A stretch of DNA of 10,034 bases. It comes from JBBSHS01 sp038232515. Its GTDB lineage: Bacteria > Actinomycetota > Acidimicrobiia > Acidimicrobiales > JAUJNH01. Under the pieces are notes generated by a model. That model did not search any database. It saw only the letters and a program-made list of their open reading frames with translations, and was not told the origin of the DNA. Below are positions 1-6,881 of this stretch, in pieces. The position numbers and the translations under genes were made by a program. The stretch's first letter is position 1. Each line of letters opens with the position of its first letter. The stretch is from positions 1 through 10,034 of the forward strand of contig JBBSHS010000088.1 of NCBI GenBank assembly GCA_038232515.1, read 5' to 3'.

Positions 1-330
1 ACGAACGCCGATCCCTGGGCGCCTCGACGGCCAACCTGGCCGGTCCCGCTGTCTGCGTGCTCGTCGACATGTCTGAAACCTCCTCTCGTCCTCATTTATC
101 TGCCAGGACGATCCCGGCACTCCCTAGTATGACACGTAGGGAGTTCGCTGCATTGACACGTCGGCGTTCGGCGATGACTTCAGACAGGGGCGACGGTCCC
201 ACCGCGGCCGCTCGATTGCCGATCGCCTCGGAACCTAATGAGAGGGGAGCGGGGCCCTCTGTGACAGGCTCAGCTCCTGCAGCAGCCGGCGGGTCAGCAC
301 TCACGGAACCGGGCCCCATCTCGAGGCCTA
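1..330. other. No confident gene; decayed or intergenic sequence upstream of a transposase remnant
   Basis: Frame 3 on the + strand stays open from base 3 to 386 and a - frame is open at 92-319, but neither translation resembles a family I know and both are rich in Arg, Pro, Ala and Ser, as expected from out-of-frame GC-rich DNA. The stretch holds a perfect 8-bp inverted repeat, ACTCCCTA at 119-126 and TAGGGAGT at 137-144 (10-nt loop), and a direct repeat TGACACGT at 130-137 and 154-161. There is no T-run after the hairpin, so it is not a clear intrinsic terminator. I looked for the missing N-terminal zinc-finger part of the downstream ISL3 transposase and found no cysteine-rich segment. The left edge may contain the tail of a gene that starts outside the window. 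Confidence 0.4.
119..144. repeat. Perfect 8-bp inverted repeat (hairpin or operator-like)
   Basis: ACTCCCTA at 119-126 is the exact reverse complement of TAGGGAGT at 137-144, with a 10-nt loop. The sequence around it has somewhat more A+T than the rest of the window. It could be a hairpin at the end of a gene lying to the left, or a binding site; there is no poly-T tract to make it a clear terminator. Confidence 0.4.
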
Positions 331-1308
331 TTGACAGACCGTGCGCCCTCCGGTTCGCCGGCGACTGGACTGCTGCGCCTGGCTGACGACGCGCATGGGC
401 AAGTCATCGGTAGGCCGCCTGTGCCGGGTGTCGTGGCGCACGGTGGGACGGGCCTGCGAACGGGTGGTGGCGACCGAGCTGGACCCCGACCGGCTCAACG
501 GCCTGTTCCGCATCGGCGTGGACGAGATCTCGTGGCACAAGCACCACAAGTACCTGACCCTGGTCGTCGACCACGACCGGGGCAAAGTCATCTGGGGGGC
601 GAAAGGCATGGACGCCGCGACCCTCGATGCGTTCTTCGACGAGCTCGGCCCCGAGCGTCGGCCCAGGTCACCGCGGTGTCGCTGGATCTGGGGCCGGCCT
701 TCCTCAAGAGCGTGCGAGCCGAAGGCCATGCTCCCCAGGCCATCGTCTGCGCTGATCCCTTCCATCTGGTCAAGCTGGTGGGCGAGGCCCTCGACGAGGT
801 ACGCCGGGAGCTGTGGAACGAGCTTCGCCGGCTGCCCGACGATCCGTGGGTCACTTCAAGGGTTCCCGGTGGGCGCTGCTCAAGAACCCCGAGGACCTCA
901 CCGAGGCCCAGGTCGCCCAGCTCGGCCGCATCCGCCAAGGCCGGGGCGGCATCTGGCGGGCGTATGAGATGAAGGAGCAGTTCCGGGCCATCCTGTCCGG
1001 CGACCTCACCCGCGAAGAGACAGCCGGCCTGCTCGACCGCTGGTGCACCCGAGCCTGGGCAGTCGCCTGGCGCCGTTCGTCAAGTGCGCCAAGACCATGC
1101 GAGAGCGCCGCGACCTCATCCTCAACGCCGTCGAGCACGGCATCTCCAATGGTCGCGTCGAGGGACTCAACACCAAGGTCCATCTGCTGATCCGTAGGCG
1201 TACGGGTTCCACTCCGCGGACGCCGCCCTGGCCTTGGTGATGCTTGCTGCCGGGCCCATCGAACTCAAGCTGCCCCACGAACGCTCGGCCGGAAAGGCGG
1301 CGGCGTGA
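331..1308 (+). pseudogene. ISL3-family transposase, frameshifted and 5'-truncated remnant
   Basis: Pieces of one ISL3-type DDE transposase lie in successive frames. Frame 2 (about 341-657) carries an HTH-like part (VGRLCRVSWRTVGRACE) and the RNase-H-fold start IGVDEISW with the first catalytic Asp, then YLTLVVDHDRG and LDAFFDELGPER. Frame 1 (about 655-845) continues with AQVTAVSLDLGPAFLKSV (second Asp), CADPFHLVKL and EALDEVRRELWNELRRLP. Frame 3 (about 848-1045) has HFKGSRWALLKNPEDL and GIWRAYEMKEQFRAI. Frame 2 resumes (about 1050-1197) with LAPFVKCAKTMRERRD and NGRVEGLNTKV (catalytic Glu). Frame 1 closes with YGFHSADAALALVML and PIELKLPHE, stopping at 1306-1308. At least four frameshifts are needed to read it through, so it cannot make an active enzyme. 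The usual N-terminal Cys-rich zinc-binding region is missing. I found no convincing matching terminal inverted repeats, so the IS boundaries are not assigned. Confidence 0.93.
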
Positions 1309-1320
1309 CCCACATCCTCG

Positions 1321-1410
1321 TCAGGAGAACCCCAAATCCCCTCGCTCGTCGGACCGTCTCATAGGCGGGTTCGGGGCGCCGGGACCATTCGACGGGCAGG
1401 TGTCTCCTGA
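1321..1410. repeat. 8-bp inverted repeat pair flanking the gap after the transposase remnant
   Basis: TCAGGAGA at 1321-1328 and TCTCCTGA at 1403-1410 are exact reverse complements about 75 bases apart. The left copy lies just after the transposase stop, where an ISL3 right-end repeat would be expected; the right copy may belong to unrelated DNA. At this length the pairing could be chance. The rest of 1309-1457 shows no gene. Confidence 0.25.
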
Positions 1411-1457
1411 ATGAAGGTGCCGCCGCCGGATAATGATCTCTCCCCCAGGCATTGAGC

Positions 1458-2273
1458 TCAGGCCGCTCCGTCCCACCAGAGGGTGACAACCTGACGGAGG
1501 GGCGATTCGAAGTCTGGACTGAGCAGACGGTCGATCTCGGCGTCACGCTCTGGGCCCACGCACAGTCGGCGGCGGGCGAAGGCCACCACGTCGGACCGGT
1601 CGGGGCCGGCGGGCGTGGATGGTCGCTCCCAGGCCTCCAGATGGGTCACCAACCCCATCTCGTCGAGGACCGTGACGGCGTCGCCGGCATCGGGGCTGGT
1701 CGGGCGGTCCAGGCCGTGGAGCACCCGCCACGCTTCGTTCAGGCTCCTCATCGGGTGCTCCCGCGTCATCTCCAGCACGACCCGCCGCCGGGCGGGGGTG
1801 GTGAGGGCACGGGCGAAGGCGACAAGGTCGGGGACGTTGTAGACGACGTGATGGCAGACGACGACGTCATGGGGGTCGACCTGGGCGGCGACATCGGGCC
1901 AACGGCCTTCCACCGTCTCATAGGCGACGCCTTGGCGTCCGGCTGCCTCAGTGAAGGCGTCGAGCAGTTCGGCGCTCGAGTCCACGCCGACGATCAAAGC
2001 CGCCGGTGGGGCCAGGGGAAGGCTGGCCCGACCGCCGCCGGCGCCGATGTCGAGCACCGACCCACCGTCGGGAAGTGCCTCCAGGGCGCGGCGGCGGGAC
2101 GGTGTCATGAGGCTGCCCTCGGCTGCCGCCCGCTCCGGTGTCCAGGCGAACAAGGCCGGCGGGAACCGCCATGGGCCCTCCGGGGCGGCGTCCACGATCT
2201 CCTCGGGAATGGCCCACGTTCTCAGAGCCTCAGCCCAGGCCCGGGCGGCAGACCCGCTCGGTCGATCGGTCAT
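1458..2273 (-). CDS. Class I SAM-dependent methyltransferase
   Basis: A 271-residue protein with a Rossmann-fold methyltransferase core. Motif I is VLDIGAGGGRASL at about residues 73-85, the acidic post-I strand is IVGVDSS at 94-100, and a later strand is DVVVCHHVVYNV at 136-147. These elements bind S-adenosylmethionine; the methyl acceptor cannot be read from the sequence. About 70 residues precede the core (AWAEALRTWAIPEEI, RFPPALFAW), a layout seen in uncharacterised actinobacterial methyltransferases. A further open stretch runs upstream to 2429, but its Cys/Gly/Arg-rich residues do not look like protein, so I chose the ATG at 2271-2273; no strong Shine-Dalgarno precedes it. It is transcribed away from the SDR gene at 2574, across a ~300-bp gap that presumably holds both promoters. 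The family call is firm, the substrate unknown. Confidence 0.88.
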   Translation of the reverse strand: MTDRPSGSAARAWAEALRTWAIPEEIVDAAPEGPWRFPPALFAWTPERAAAEGSLMTPSRRRALEALPDGGSVLDIGAGGGRASLPLAPPAALIVGVDSSAELLDAFTEAAGRQGVAYETVEGRWPDVAAQVDPHDVVVCHHVVYNVPDLVAFARALTTPARRRVVLEMTREHPMRSLNEAWRVLHGLDRPTSPDAGDAVTVLDEMGLVTHLEAWERPSTPAGPDRSDVVAFARRRLCVGPERDAEIDRLLSPDFESPLRQVVTLWWDGAA

Positions 2274-2573
2274 GGGCCGGATCGGTCGGTAGCCGTTCGG
2301 GTGGTCGCCCTGCCCACACAGCACATGTCGCACACCGTTTCTCAGACCTCGCTCCTCGCGGGTGGACCATCGTGACCCGGCGCCGCCGTCCCCGTGGAAA
2401 CAGCCTCCGGTAGGCCCGCACGACTCCACAGGCCGGCGGTCGGAGCCGGCGCCAGCCTACGCAGGCCCACGACCCCGGTCGAGACCACATGGGTGGCCGC
2501 CGGATCGCCGTCGACAGGCAGAAAGATCATCGCGACCACGCTGGCGCCCAGGACCGGTTCATGATTGGGTGCG
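2274..2573. other. Divergent intergenic region, likely carrying two promoters
   Basis: This 300-bp gap separates the divergently transcribed methyltransferase and SDR genes. Several open frames cross it but none has recognisable protein content or a ribosome binding site. I could not find a convincing -35/-10 pair. An AGGA at 2550-2553 is the nearest Shine-Dalgarno-like element to the SDR start, though it is too far from the chosen ATG. Confidence 0.4.
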
Positions 2574-3971
2574 ATGGGTGTGATGGATACCTATGCCGTG
2601 GCCGGCGCCAGCGGGTACGTGGGTGGACGGCTGGTGGAGCAGATGGTCGGCAGCGGCCGGACCATCGTGGCCCTCGGGCGACGGATCGATCTCCTCCCGT
2701 CGATCGCAGTTCGCCGTCCGGTCGACGTGGCCGACACCGCCGCCGTGACGGGTGCACTGTCGGGAGTCGATACCGCCTACTACCTGGTGCACAGCCTGGC
2801 CGAAGGCGATGGCTTCGCCGATCGGGACCGGGCTCTGGCCACGTCGTTCTCCACCGCCGCGGCCCGGGCTGGGGTGCGGCGCATCGTGTACCTCGGTGGC
2901 CTCGGCCACGCAGAGCTGTCAGAGCACTTGGGTAGCCGCCAGGAGGTGGGCCACGCCCTCGGGTCGACGGGTGTGGAGGTCGTCGAGTTGCGGGCAGCCG
3001 TCGTGATCGGAGCCGGCAGCATCTCGTTCGAGATGCTGCGATATCTGACCGAACGCCTGCCGGTCATGGTCTGTCCGCGGTGGATCAGGACCCGGATACA
3101 GCCGATCGCCGAACGCGATGTCCTCGGCTATCTCGAACAAGCCGCCCATGTGCCGCCCGGCATCTACGAGATCGGAGGGCCCGAGGCCAGCACGTACCGA
3201 GACATGATCGCCAGCTATGCCGATGCGCGCGGTCTGCGAGCGCGTCCGATCCTCGACGTGCCTGTGCTCACGCCCCGGTTGTCAGCCCGATGGGTGGATC
3301 TCGTCACACCCGTGGACTCACGGGTCAGCCACTCGCTTATCGAGAGCCTCACCACCGAGGTGGTCATCAGGGACGCGGCCCCGACCGCCGCCGCCTTCGA
3401 CATGGCACCGCTCGGCGTGGCCGCGGCGATCCGGAGCGCCCTGGACGACCAGGCGGCTCGAGTGCCGCCGGTGCTGATGACATTCGGCTCGGGCCTACGC
3501 GATGGCGTGTACTCGATGCGCTCTCATACCAAGCTCCGGGACGAGGACACGGTCGGTGCGAGAGAGGACCTGGCCCTGTGCGGCGGCGACCTGCGGTGGT
3601 ACGGCCTGCCATGGGCATGGCGGTTGCGGATCCTCATGGGCCGGCCCTTCGGAGAGCGGCTTCGCATCCGGAGACCGCCGGTCGTGGAGCCGGGCGCCGA
3701 AGTGGACTGGTGGCGGGTCGAGCGCAAGACCGACGACACCCTGGTGCTGGGCACGACCGAATGGTTCTGTGGGGAGGCGTGGCTCGGCTACCGGGTGACC
3801 GGGCCGCCAGGCTCACGGGTCGAGCAGGTGGGCGCCCTCCGCCCCAAGGGCCTGCTCGGGCTCGCCTACTGGCGTGCCCTGTGGCCGGTCCATCTCGTCG
3901 TCTTCGCTGCGATGTCCCGCCGTCAGGCCCGCCGTGCCCACCGTCTGACCGAGCTCCGGCGCCGTCGATGA
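2574..3971 (+). CDS. NAD(P)-binding SDR-family protein with C-terminal DUF2867 domain (YbjT-like)
   Basis: A 465-residue two-domain protein. The N-terminal atypical SDR/NmrA-like Rossmann domain has the dinucleotide-binding motif GASGYVGG at residues 11-18, then TAYYLVHSLAEGDGF, RRIVYLGGLG and ELRAAVVIGAGS. It lacks a clear YxxxK pair, as is usual for atypical SDRs. From about residue 315 a DUF2867 domain follows, with YSMRSHTK, WWRVERK and the typical end LLGLAYWRALWPVHLVVF. Proteins of this build are widespread in Actinobacteria and annotated as NAD(P)H-binding or nucleoside-diphosphate-sugar epimerase-like; their reaction is not established. The frame is open from a TTG at 2565; ATG codons occur at 2574 and 2583, and the glycine motif leaves either possible. 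It converges with the gene ending at 4042. Confidence 0.9.
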   Translation: MGVMDTYAVAGASGYVGGRLVEQMVGSGRTIVALGRRIDLLPSIAVRRPVDVADTAAVTGALSGVDTAYYLVHSLAEGDGFADRDRALATSFSTAAARAGVRRIVYLGGLGHAELSEHLGSRQEVGHALGSTGVEVVELRAAVVIGAGSISFEMLRYLTERLPVMVCPRWIRTRIQPIAERDVLGYLEQAAHVPPGIYEIGGPEASTYRDMIASYADARGLRARPILDVPVLTPRLSARWVDLVTPVDSRVSHSLIESLTTEVVIRDAAPTAAAFDMAPLGVAAAIRSALDDQAARVPPVLMTFGSGLRDGVYSMRSHTKLRDEDTVGAREDLALCGGDLRWYGLPWAWRLRILMGRPFGERLRIRRPPVVEPGAEVDWWRVERKTDDTLVLGTTEWFCGEAWLGYRVTGPPGSRVEQVGALRPKGLLGLAYWRALWPVHLVVFAAMSRRQARRAHRLTELRRRR

Positions 3972-3994
3972 AGCAGGCGCCTCACGGGCCCCGC

Positions 3995-4012
3995 CCGGTC
4001 CAGCCGAACCGG
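3995..4012. terminator. Weak hairpin between convergent genes
   Basis: CCGGT at 3995-3999 and ACCGG at 4008-4012 can pair as a short 5-bp stem in the 70-bp gap between two convergent stop codons. The position suits a bidirectional terminator, but the stem is short and there is no T-tract, so this is only a possibility. Confidence 0.2.
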
Positions 4013-4041
4013 CCGCCGCCAGTGGGACCCGAGGACCTGTG

Positions 4042-4908
4042 TCAGGCCGCCTCAGGCACCGTCGAACTGACGAACCCGCGCCAGTGTGTGACGCGTTCAA
4101 CGTCGACAGCGACCGACGCCGCCGTGTCGTCGAGGTCGACAACGGTGCCTTCGCCCCGGAGCATGACGCCGACCTTCTCATCGGGCCGTCGGCGAGCGCT
4201 GTTGTCGAAGGTCACGCATATCGGCCCTGGGATCTGGGCTCCGACCGCCGTCAGCGCGCCACGGGCGACGCGCAGTCGACCGGCCACCGGCTCCCAGTCG
4301 GCCGGCAGGGCCACCGCACCGGAACTGGTCTGCACACCGAGCCACGCCTTGCCGGCCTGCCCGGCCAGTACGGCGATCTCATCGGGCACACCGGCCAGGG
4401 CCCGGTCCGCCAGCCACGGCCTTACCCGGCCGCGGACGGCGGTGATGTCGACCGCATGGCGCCCCGACCAACCAGTGGCACGCACCACCTGGTCACCGTC
4501 CAGGACCAGCTCGTCGGAGATGCGGGTCACCAGCAGCACCCGACCGATGGGCAGATAGGACAGAGGTACCGCCGTTCCTGCCTCGGCATAGCCCAGCATC
4601 TGGTCCAGGCGTCCGAGCCCGAGCCGGACGACGGCGCTCCCGGCCAACGCGCTGCTGAGCGGGTCAGCGACGAACGTCGACGGGTGGGCGGCATCGAGGA
4701 CCAACGCCCGGCCGCTGACCACGCGCCATTGACGACCCTCGCCCGTGGTGGCCGCCGCCCAGCCGACGCGGTCGATCGAAGCCGCCTTGACCGCGCTCCG
4801 CCTCGTGGTCGTCCAGTGACGTCCGAAGTGCACGACACCAGCCTGGAGGGTGACGTGGGGGCCGTGGCGGGTGGTGACTGCATAGGCGTCGAAATGATCA
4901 GGGCCCAT
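4042..4908 (-). CDS. Conserved-looking protein of unknown function
   Basis: A 288-residue protein that I do not recognise with confidence. It starts at the ATG at 4906-4908, one GTG codon downstream of an alternative start at 4911; a G-rich stretch lies upstream. The start overlaps the stop of the SRPBCC gene, so the two are translationally coupled. Notable segments are YLPIGRVLLVTRISDELVL near the middle, KAWLGVQTSSGAVALPADW and, near the C-terminus, RRRPDEKVGVMLRGEGTVV. The last alternates short beta-like stretches in a way reminiscent of split-barrel flavin/pyridoxamine-phosphate-oxidase-like proteins, but this is a guess from pattern and should not be propagated. No signal peptide or membrane segment is evident. 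Acidic and Ala/Val-rich composition supports real coding sequence. Confidence 0.8.
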   Translation of the reverse strand: MGPDHFDAYAVTTRHGPHVTLQAGVVHFGRHWTTTRRSAVKAASIDRVGWAAATTGEGRQWRVVSGRALVLDAAHPSTFVADPLSSALAGSAVVRLGLGRLDQMLGYAEAGTAVPLSYLPIGRVLLVTRISDELVLDGDQVVRATGWSGRHAVDITAVRGRVRPWLADRALAGVPDEIAVLAGQAGKAWLGVQTSSGAVALPADWEPVAGRLRVARGALTAVGAQIPGPICVTFDNSARRRPDEKVGVMLRGEGTVVDLDDTAASVAVDVERVTHWRGFVSSTVPEAA

Positions 4909-5429
4909 CACTCGGCCCCCGCCCCCTTCGTCGCCGCCGTCCTCGCCGCCGCCGGCCCGCCGGCGATCCCCACGTAGGCAAAGAGGTTCTCGGCGAACTT
5001 CTCCCCTGTGCGAGCCATCATCGAGCCCATGGCCCGTTCGACCGCCCGACGGGAAATGGCCGGAAGGGGCAGCTCGACGTGCACCGTGATCTCGACCGAC
5101 AGATGGGTTCCCCCGTCCGGCATGTCGGCCAAGGTGTAGACGCCTTTGGCCCCCGCCCGTTCGGACCTGCCCGCCGGCGGGCGGTGTTCGAAGGTGATCC
5201 GCCGCTCGTCCTCAAAGGCCATGTGCTCGGTGAACGACGGCGCAACCTGCATACCCATGGCCGAGACGCTCTTGAGCTGCCAGCACCACAGGTCACCGGC
5301 AGCAGTGATGCGCTGGATCAGCGGCGTCAGCTGAGCCAGACGGTCGGGCGACGCCACGACCGCCCAGATCCGACTGCGGGGTGCGGGGACGTCGGCCTGG
5401 GACGCGCTCGTCGACTCGAATCTGGGCAT
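4908..5429 (-). CDS. SRPBCC (polyketide cyclase/START-like) family protein
   Basis: A 173-residue protein with the helix-grip fold pattern. An opening strand precedes the helix/loop PAPRSRIWAVVASPDRLAQL (residues 16-35). Strands follow at WCWQLKSV, FTEHMAFEDERRITFEHRP (66-84) and GVYTLADMPDGGTHLSVEI (96-114), and a long C-terminal helix (ISRRAVERAMGSMMARTGEKF, 125-145) closes the ligand cavity. Such proteins bind hydrophobic or aromatic ligands or act in lipid and polyketide metabolism; the ligand here is unknown. The start at 5427-5429 is preceded by GGTAGGT about 8 nt upstream. It is the first gene of a two-gene operon, overlapping the next gene at TGATG. An 8-bp inverted repeat lies 120 bp upstream. 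Confidence 0.87.
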   Translation of the reverse strand: MPRFESTSASQADVPAPRSRIWAVVASPDRLAQLTPLIQRITAAGDLWCWQLKSVSAMGMQVAPSFTEHMAFEDERRITFEHRPPAGRSERAGAKGVYTLADMPDGGTHLSVEITVHVELPLPAISRRAVERAMGSMMARTGEKFAENLFAYVGIAGGPAAARTAATKGAGAE

Positions 5430-5550
5430 CCCGTAGACCTACCCAACCAGCCGCCGGCTCAGCCAGCCCGAATGCCAGCAAGTCTTCGGTACAGACCGGG
5501 GCATACCGTCCATCAGGCAAGCGGCCCAACGCCGGCGTAGCCACGAGTCG

Positions 5551-5580
5551 GTTACCCGGGGACGGCCGGACACGGGTAAC
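5551..5580. promoter_or_regulatory. Inverted repeat GTTACCCG-N14-CGGGTAAC, possible operator
   Basis: GTTACCCG at 5551-5558 and CGGGTAAC at 5573-5580 form a perfect 8-bp dyad with a 14-nt spacer, in the gap between the HtaA-like gene end and the SRPBCC operon. It is ~120 bp upstream of the SRPBCC start, so it could be a repressor site for that operon. It could also be a hairpin terminating leftward transcription from the HtaA-like gene. There is no T-tract. Confidence 0.35.
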
Positions 5581-5588
5581 GACGGAAA

Positions 5589-5609
5589 GCGGGCGGCGGG
5601 CGGCGGGCG
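5589..5609. repeat. Tandem heptamer GCGGGCG x3
   Basis: Three head-to-tail copies of GCGGGCG lie in the ~260-bp gap between the SRPBCC gene and the HtaA-like gene. This is a simple GC-rich tandem repeat with no assigned role. Confidence 0.6.
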
Positions 5610-5693
5610 GGCCGAACGACAGCACGGGCGGTCGCCGTCTCCGGCAAGCGCCCGTGTGCTGGACTCTCTGTGTGAGGTGGAGCCGGGTGCCTA

Positions 5694-5822
5694 GCCCTTC
5701 GGGGCGGCGGTCCCGGTGGCGGTCACGTGGACCACGCCGAGGACGATTCCCTTCGAGAAAAGCGTTACACCGAAGTACTTGTTCAGGGCCTCGGCCCCGA
5801 CCTGGGACAGCTTGGCCACGGT
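5694..5822 (-). repeat. 129-bp direct repeat, copy B (domain-closing element)
   Basis: This encodes the last 43 residues of the HtaA-like frame, from TVAKLSQVGAEALNKYFGV to the C-terminal PKG. It matches 6222-6350 at 34 of 43 residues, and 23 consecutive bases at 5767-5789 are identical to 6295-6317. The offset is exactly 528 bp (176 codons), the size of one full domain. Confidence 0.9.
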
Positions 5823-6221
5823 GCCGTCGAGCTTGGTACTGCCCGACGGGTCCTGGGTGACCTTCACGGCACTGCCGTCCAGGTCGATAATCGGGGCGGC
5901 ACTACCACCGGCCACAGTGGCGGTGAGGGTGGAGTCACCAGGGTTGACGATGAAGTCCGTCACCTCGAGCGACTTCCCGCCGGCGGTGAACTTGAGCCCA
6001 CCGCTGTGGATGAACGTTCCACGGATGTAGCTGGGATCGGTAGTGGGGAACACAGCCACATAGCCCTCGATGATGGGGAAGCTCGCCGTGCCGCCTGTCA
6101 CGGTGGCGGGCGCAACGGGGGCGACACCAACCTTGTTGTCGGTGAGGACCTTGAGCGTGGCGGCGTCGAGGTCGACATTGGTGCTGGTGCCCTTCAGAGC
6201 GAGAAACTCAGCCGACGGGGA

Positions 6222-6350
6222 GCCCTTGGGACCAGGCGTGCCGGTGGCCGTGATGTGTACGACACCGAGGGGAATGCCCTTGGCGAACGGGCTGACACCG
6301 AAGTACTTGTTCAGGGCGTCCGCGCCAATCTGGGAAAGCTTGGCCACGGT
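6222..6350 (-). repeat. 129-bp direct repeat, copy A (tail of truncated domain)
   Basis: This encodes TVAKLSQIGADALNKYFGV through GPKG, matching 5694-5822. Its upstream edge at 6350 is exactly where HtaA-like similarity stops. Confidence 0.9.
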
Positions 6351-6353
6351 GGG

Positions 6354-6415
6354 CAGGCCGCGGGAAGCACGGAGTTGCCAATCTGCTCTCGTTCCTGAAT
6401 CAGCCGCGTGCCGCC
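6354..6415 (+). pseudogene. Remnant of an excisionase-type HTH gene start
   Basis: The DNA here aligns with the beginning of the excisionase-like gene at 7071. The block CGGAGTTGCCAA (6370-6381) is identical to 7081-7092, and both continue with a TTCCTGAA-containing stretch and CAGCC, encoding TELP...VPE-A. Similarity extends upstream to about 6354 (7068 in the other copy). The GTG start of the intact copy is GCG here, and an indel puts VPESA in a different frame from GSTELP. It is a dead 5' fragment. The following ~200 bases to 6620 are not identifiable by eye. Confidence 0.6.
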
Positions 6416-6620
6416 GGTCACCCCGGGCGCCGACCTGGCTGAGCTGAACCAGCTCATCGCCGCCGGTAACCGCCTGGACGACGACCGCCACATCGGCCGC
6501 CCCCGGGGTCAGCCCGGCCACCGTGGCGGCGTTGGCCCTGTGCCTGGATCGACGCCGGTGATGCGTCGAGGCTCTTCCGGGTGCTCACCTGGCAGCTCAA
6601 GTGCCCCGCGAGGCGGCCAT
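6412..6620. other. Unidentified sequence between an excisionase remnant and a small frameshifted gene
   Basis: Frames are open on both strands (for example + 6408-6641 and the 5' end of the - frame reaching 6521), but no translation resembles a known family or keeps one frame with protein-like composition. It may be the decayed body of the excisionase remnant or further element debris. Confidence 0.35.
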
Positions 6621-6865
6621 CTACGAGGCAGCCGCGAGTAAACGCTTGGCGGCTGGATCGTCTGCCGCCAGCTTCACGAAGTGCACTTGGCCGTCGTCGT
6701 CGACAGCTGTGACGCGGATGACGGACCAGAAGCGCTCGGTTCCGGCGACAAGCACAGCGCCGGGTCGGACCGCTGTGGATCGGCAGCGCTGCGGAGCAGA
6801 GCCCAGTTGTGGCCGTCGTCGTCCTCGGCGTTCAGGTCTGAGCGAAGATCGATTGGCGGGTTCAC
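6621..6865 (-). pseudogene. Small actinobacterial hypothetical gene with a one-base frameshift
   Basis: A GTG at 6863-6865 follows a strong AGGAAGGAG Shine-Dalgarno (6873-6881, 7 nt away) and opens VNPPIDLRSDLNAEDDDG, HNWALLRSAADP in one frame. At about 6778-6785 the sense moves to another frame: AVRPGAVLVAGTERFW, SVIRVTAVDDDGQVHFV, KLAADDPAAKRLLAAAS, stop at 6621-6623. The total from GTG to stop is 245 bases, one short of 82 codons, so a single missing base explains the break. The intact product would be ~81 residues, of a small protein type (M-x-x-PIDLRSDLN...VDDDGQVHF) that I associate with actinobacterial genomes and mobile elements, function unknown. A sequencing error is possible, but decayed neighbours make genuine mutation equally likely. 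Confidence 0.72.
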
Positions 6866-6872
6866 GACTGCG

Positions 6873-6881
6873 CTCCTTCCT
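6873..6881 (-). promoter_or_regulatory. Strong ribosome binding site deciding a GTG start
   Basis: On the - strand AGGAAGGAG lies 7 nt before the GTG at 6865. It is one of the best Shine-Dalgarno matches in the window and fixes the start of the small frameshifted gene. Confidence 0.7.

Larger units (their letters stand above)
5691..6350 (-). pseudogene. HtaA-like secreted beta-domain protein, 5'-truncated
   Basis: The reading frame is open from a GTG at 6521, but only the part from 6350 downwards looks like protein. It contains the tail of one domain, then one complete domain. The complete domain reads TNVDLDAATLKVLTDNKVGV, VTGGTASFPIIEGYVAVFP, then YIRGTFIHSGGLKFTAGGKS and LEVTDFIVNPGDSTLTATV, an alternating beta pattern of secreted actinobacterial HtaA-like (haem-uptake-type) proteins. 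The closing element TVAKLSQxGAxALNKYFGV is present twice, which shows that at least one upstream domain has been lost. No signal peptide precedes it. The ~57 residues encoded at 6351-6521 are unlike the rest and overlap the antisense of an excisionase remnant. The protein is therefore a broken or fused product; its original role was probably cell-surface or secreted. The HtaA assignment is moderate. Confidence 0.75.

Noticed and set aside
57..386. 109-codon + frame at the left edge
   Set aside because: No family resemblance, no Shine-Dalgarno, low-complexity Arg/Pro/Ala-rich translation; it overlaps the start of the transposase remnant.
1321..1410. Terminal inverted repeats defining the ends of the ISL3 element
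   Set aside because: The only 8-bp inverted pair lies wholly downstream of the transposase, and no matching left end was found upstream, so IS boundaries cannot be set.
1452..2375. 307-codon + frame antisense to the first methyltransferase
   Set aside because: The opposite strand has clear SAM-binding motifs, and the + translation has no recognisable features.
3080..4558. 492-codon + frame overlapping the SDR gene and the convergent gene
   Set aside because: It is Arg/Pro/Gly-rich, has no domain, and spans two genes with clear family or coding character in other frames; it is a GC-rich shadow.
5727..6398. 223-codon + frame antisense to the HtaA-like gene
   Set aside because: The opposite strand has internally repeated, protein-like domains; this frame is a shadow, apart from its last residues (GSTELP) which belong to the excisionase remnant.
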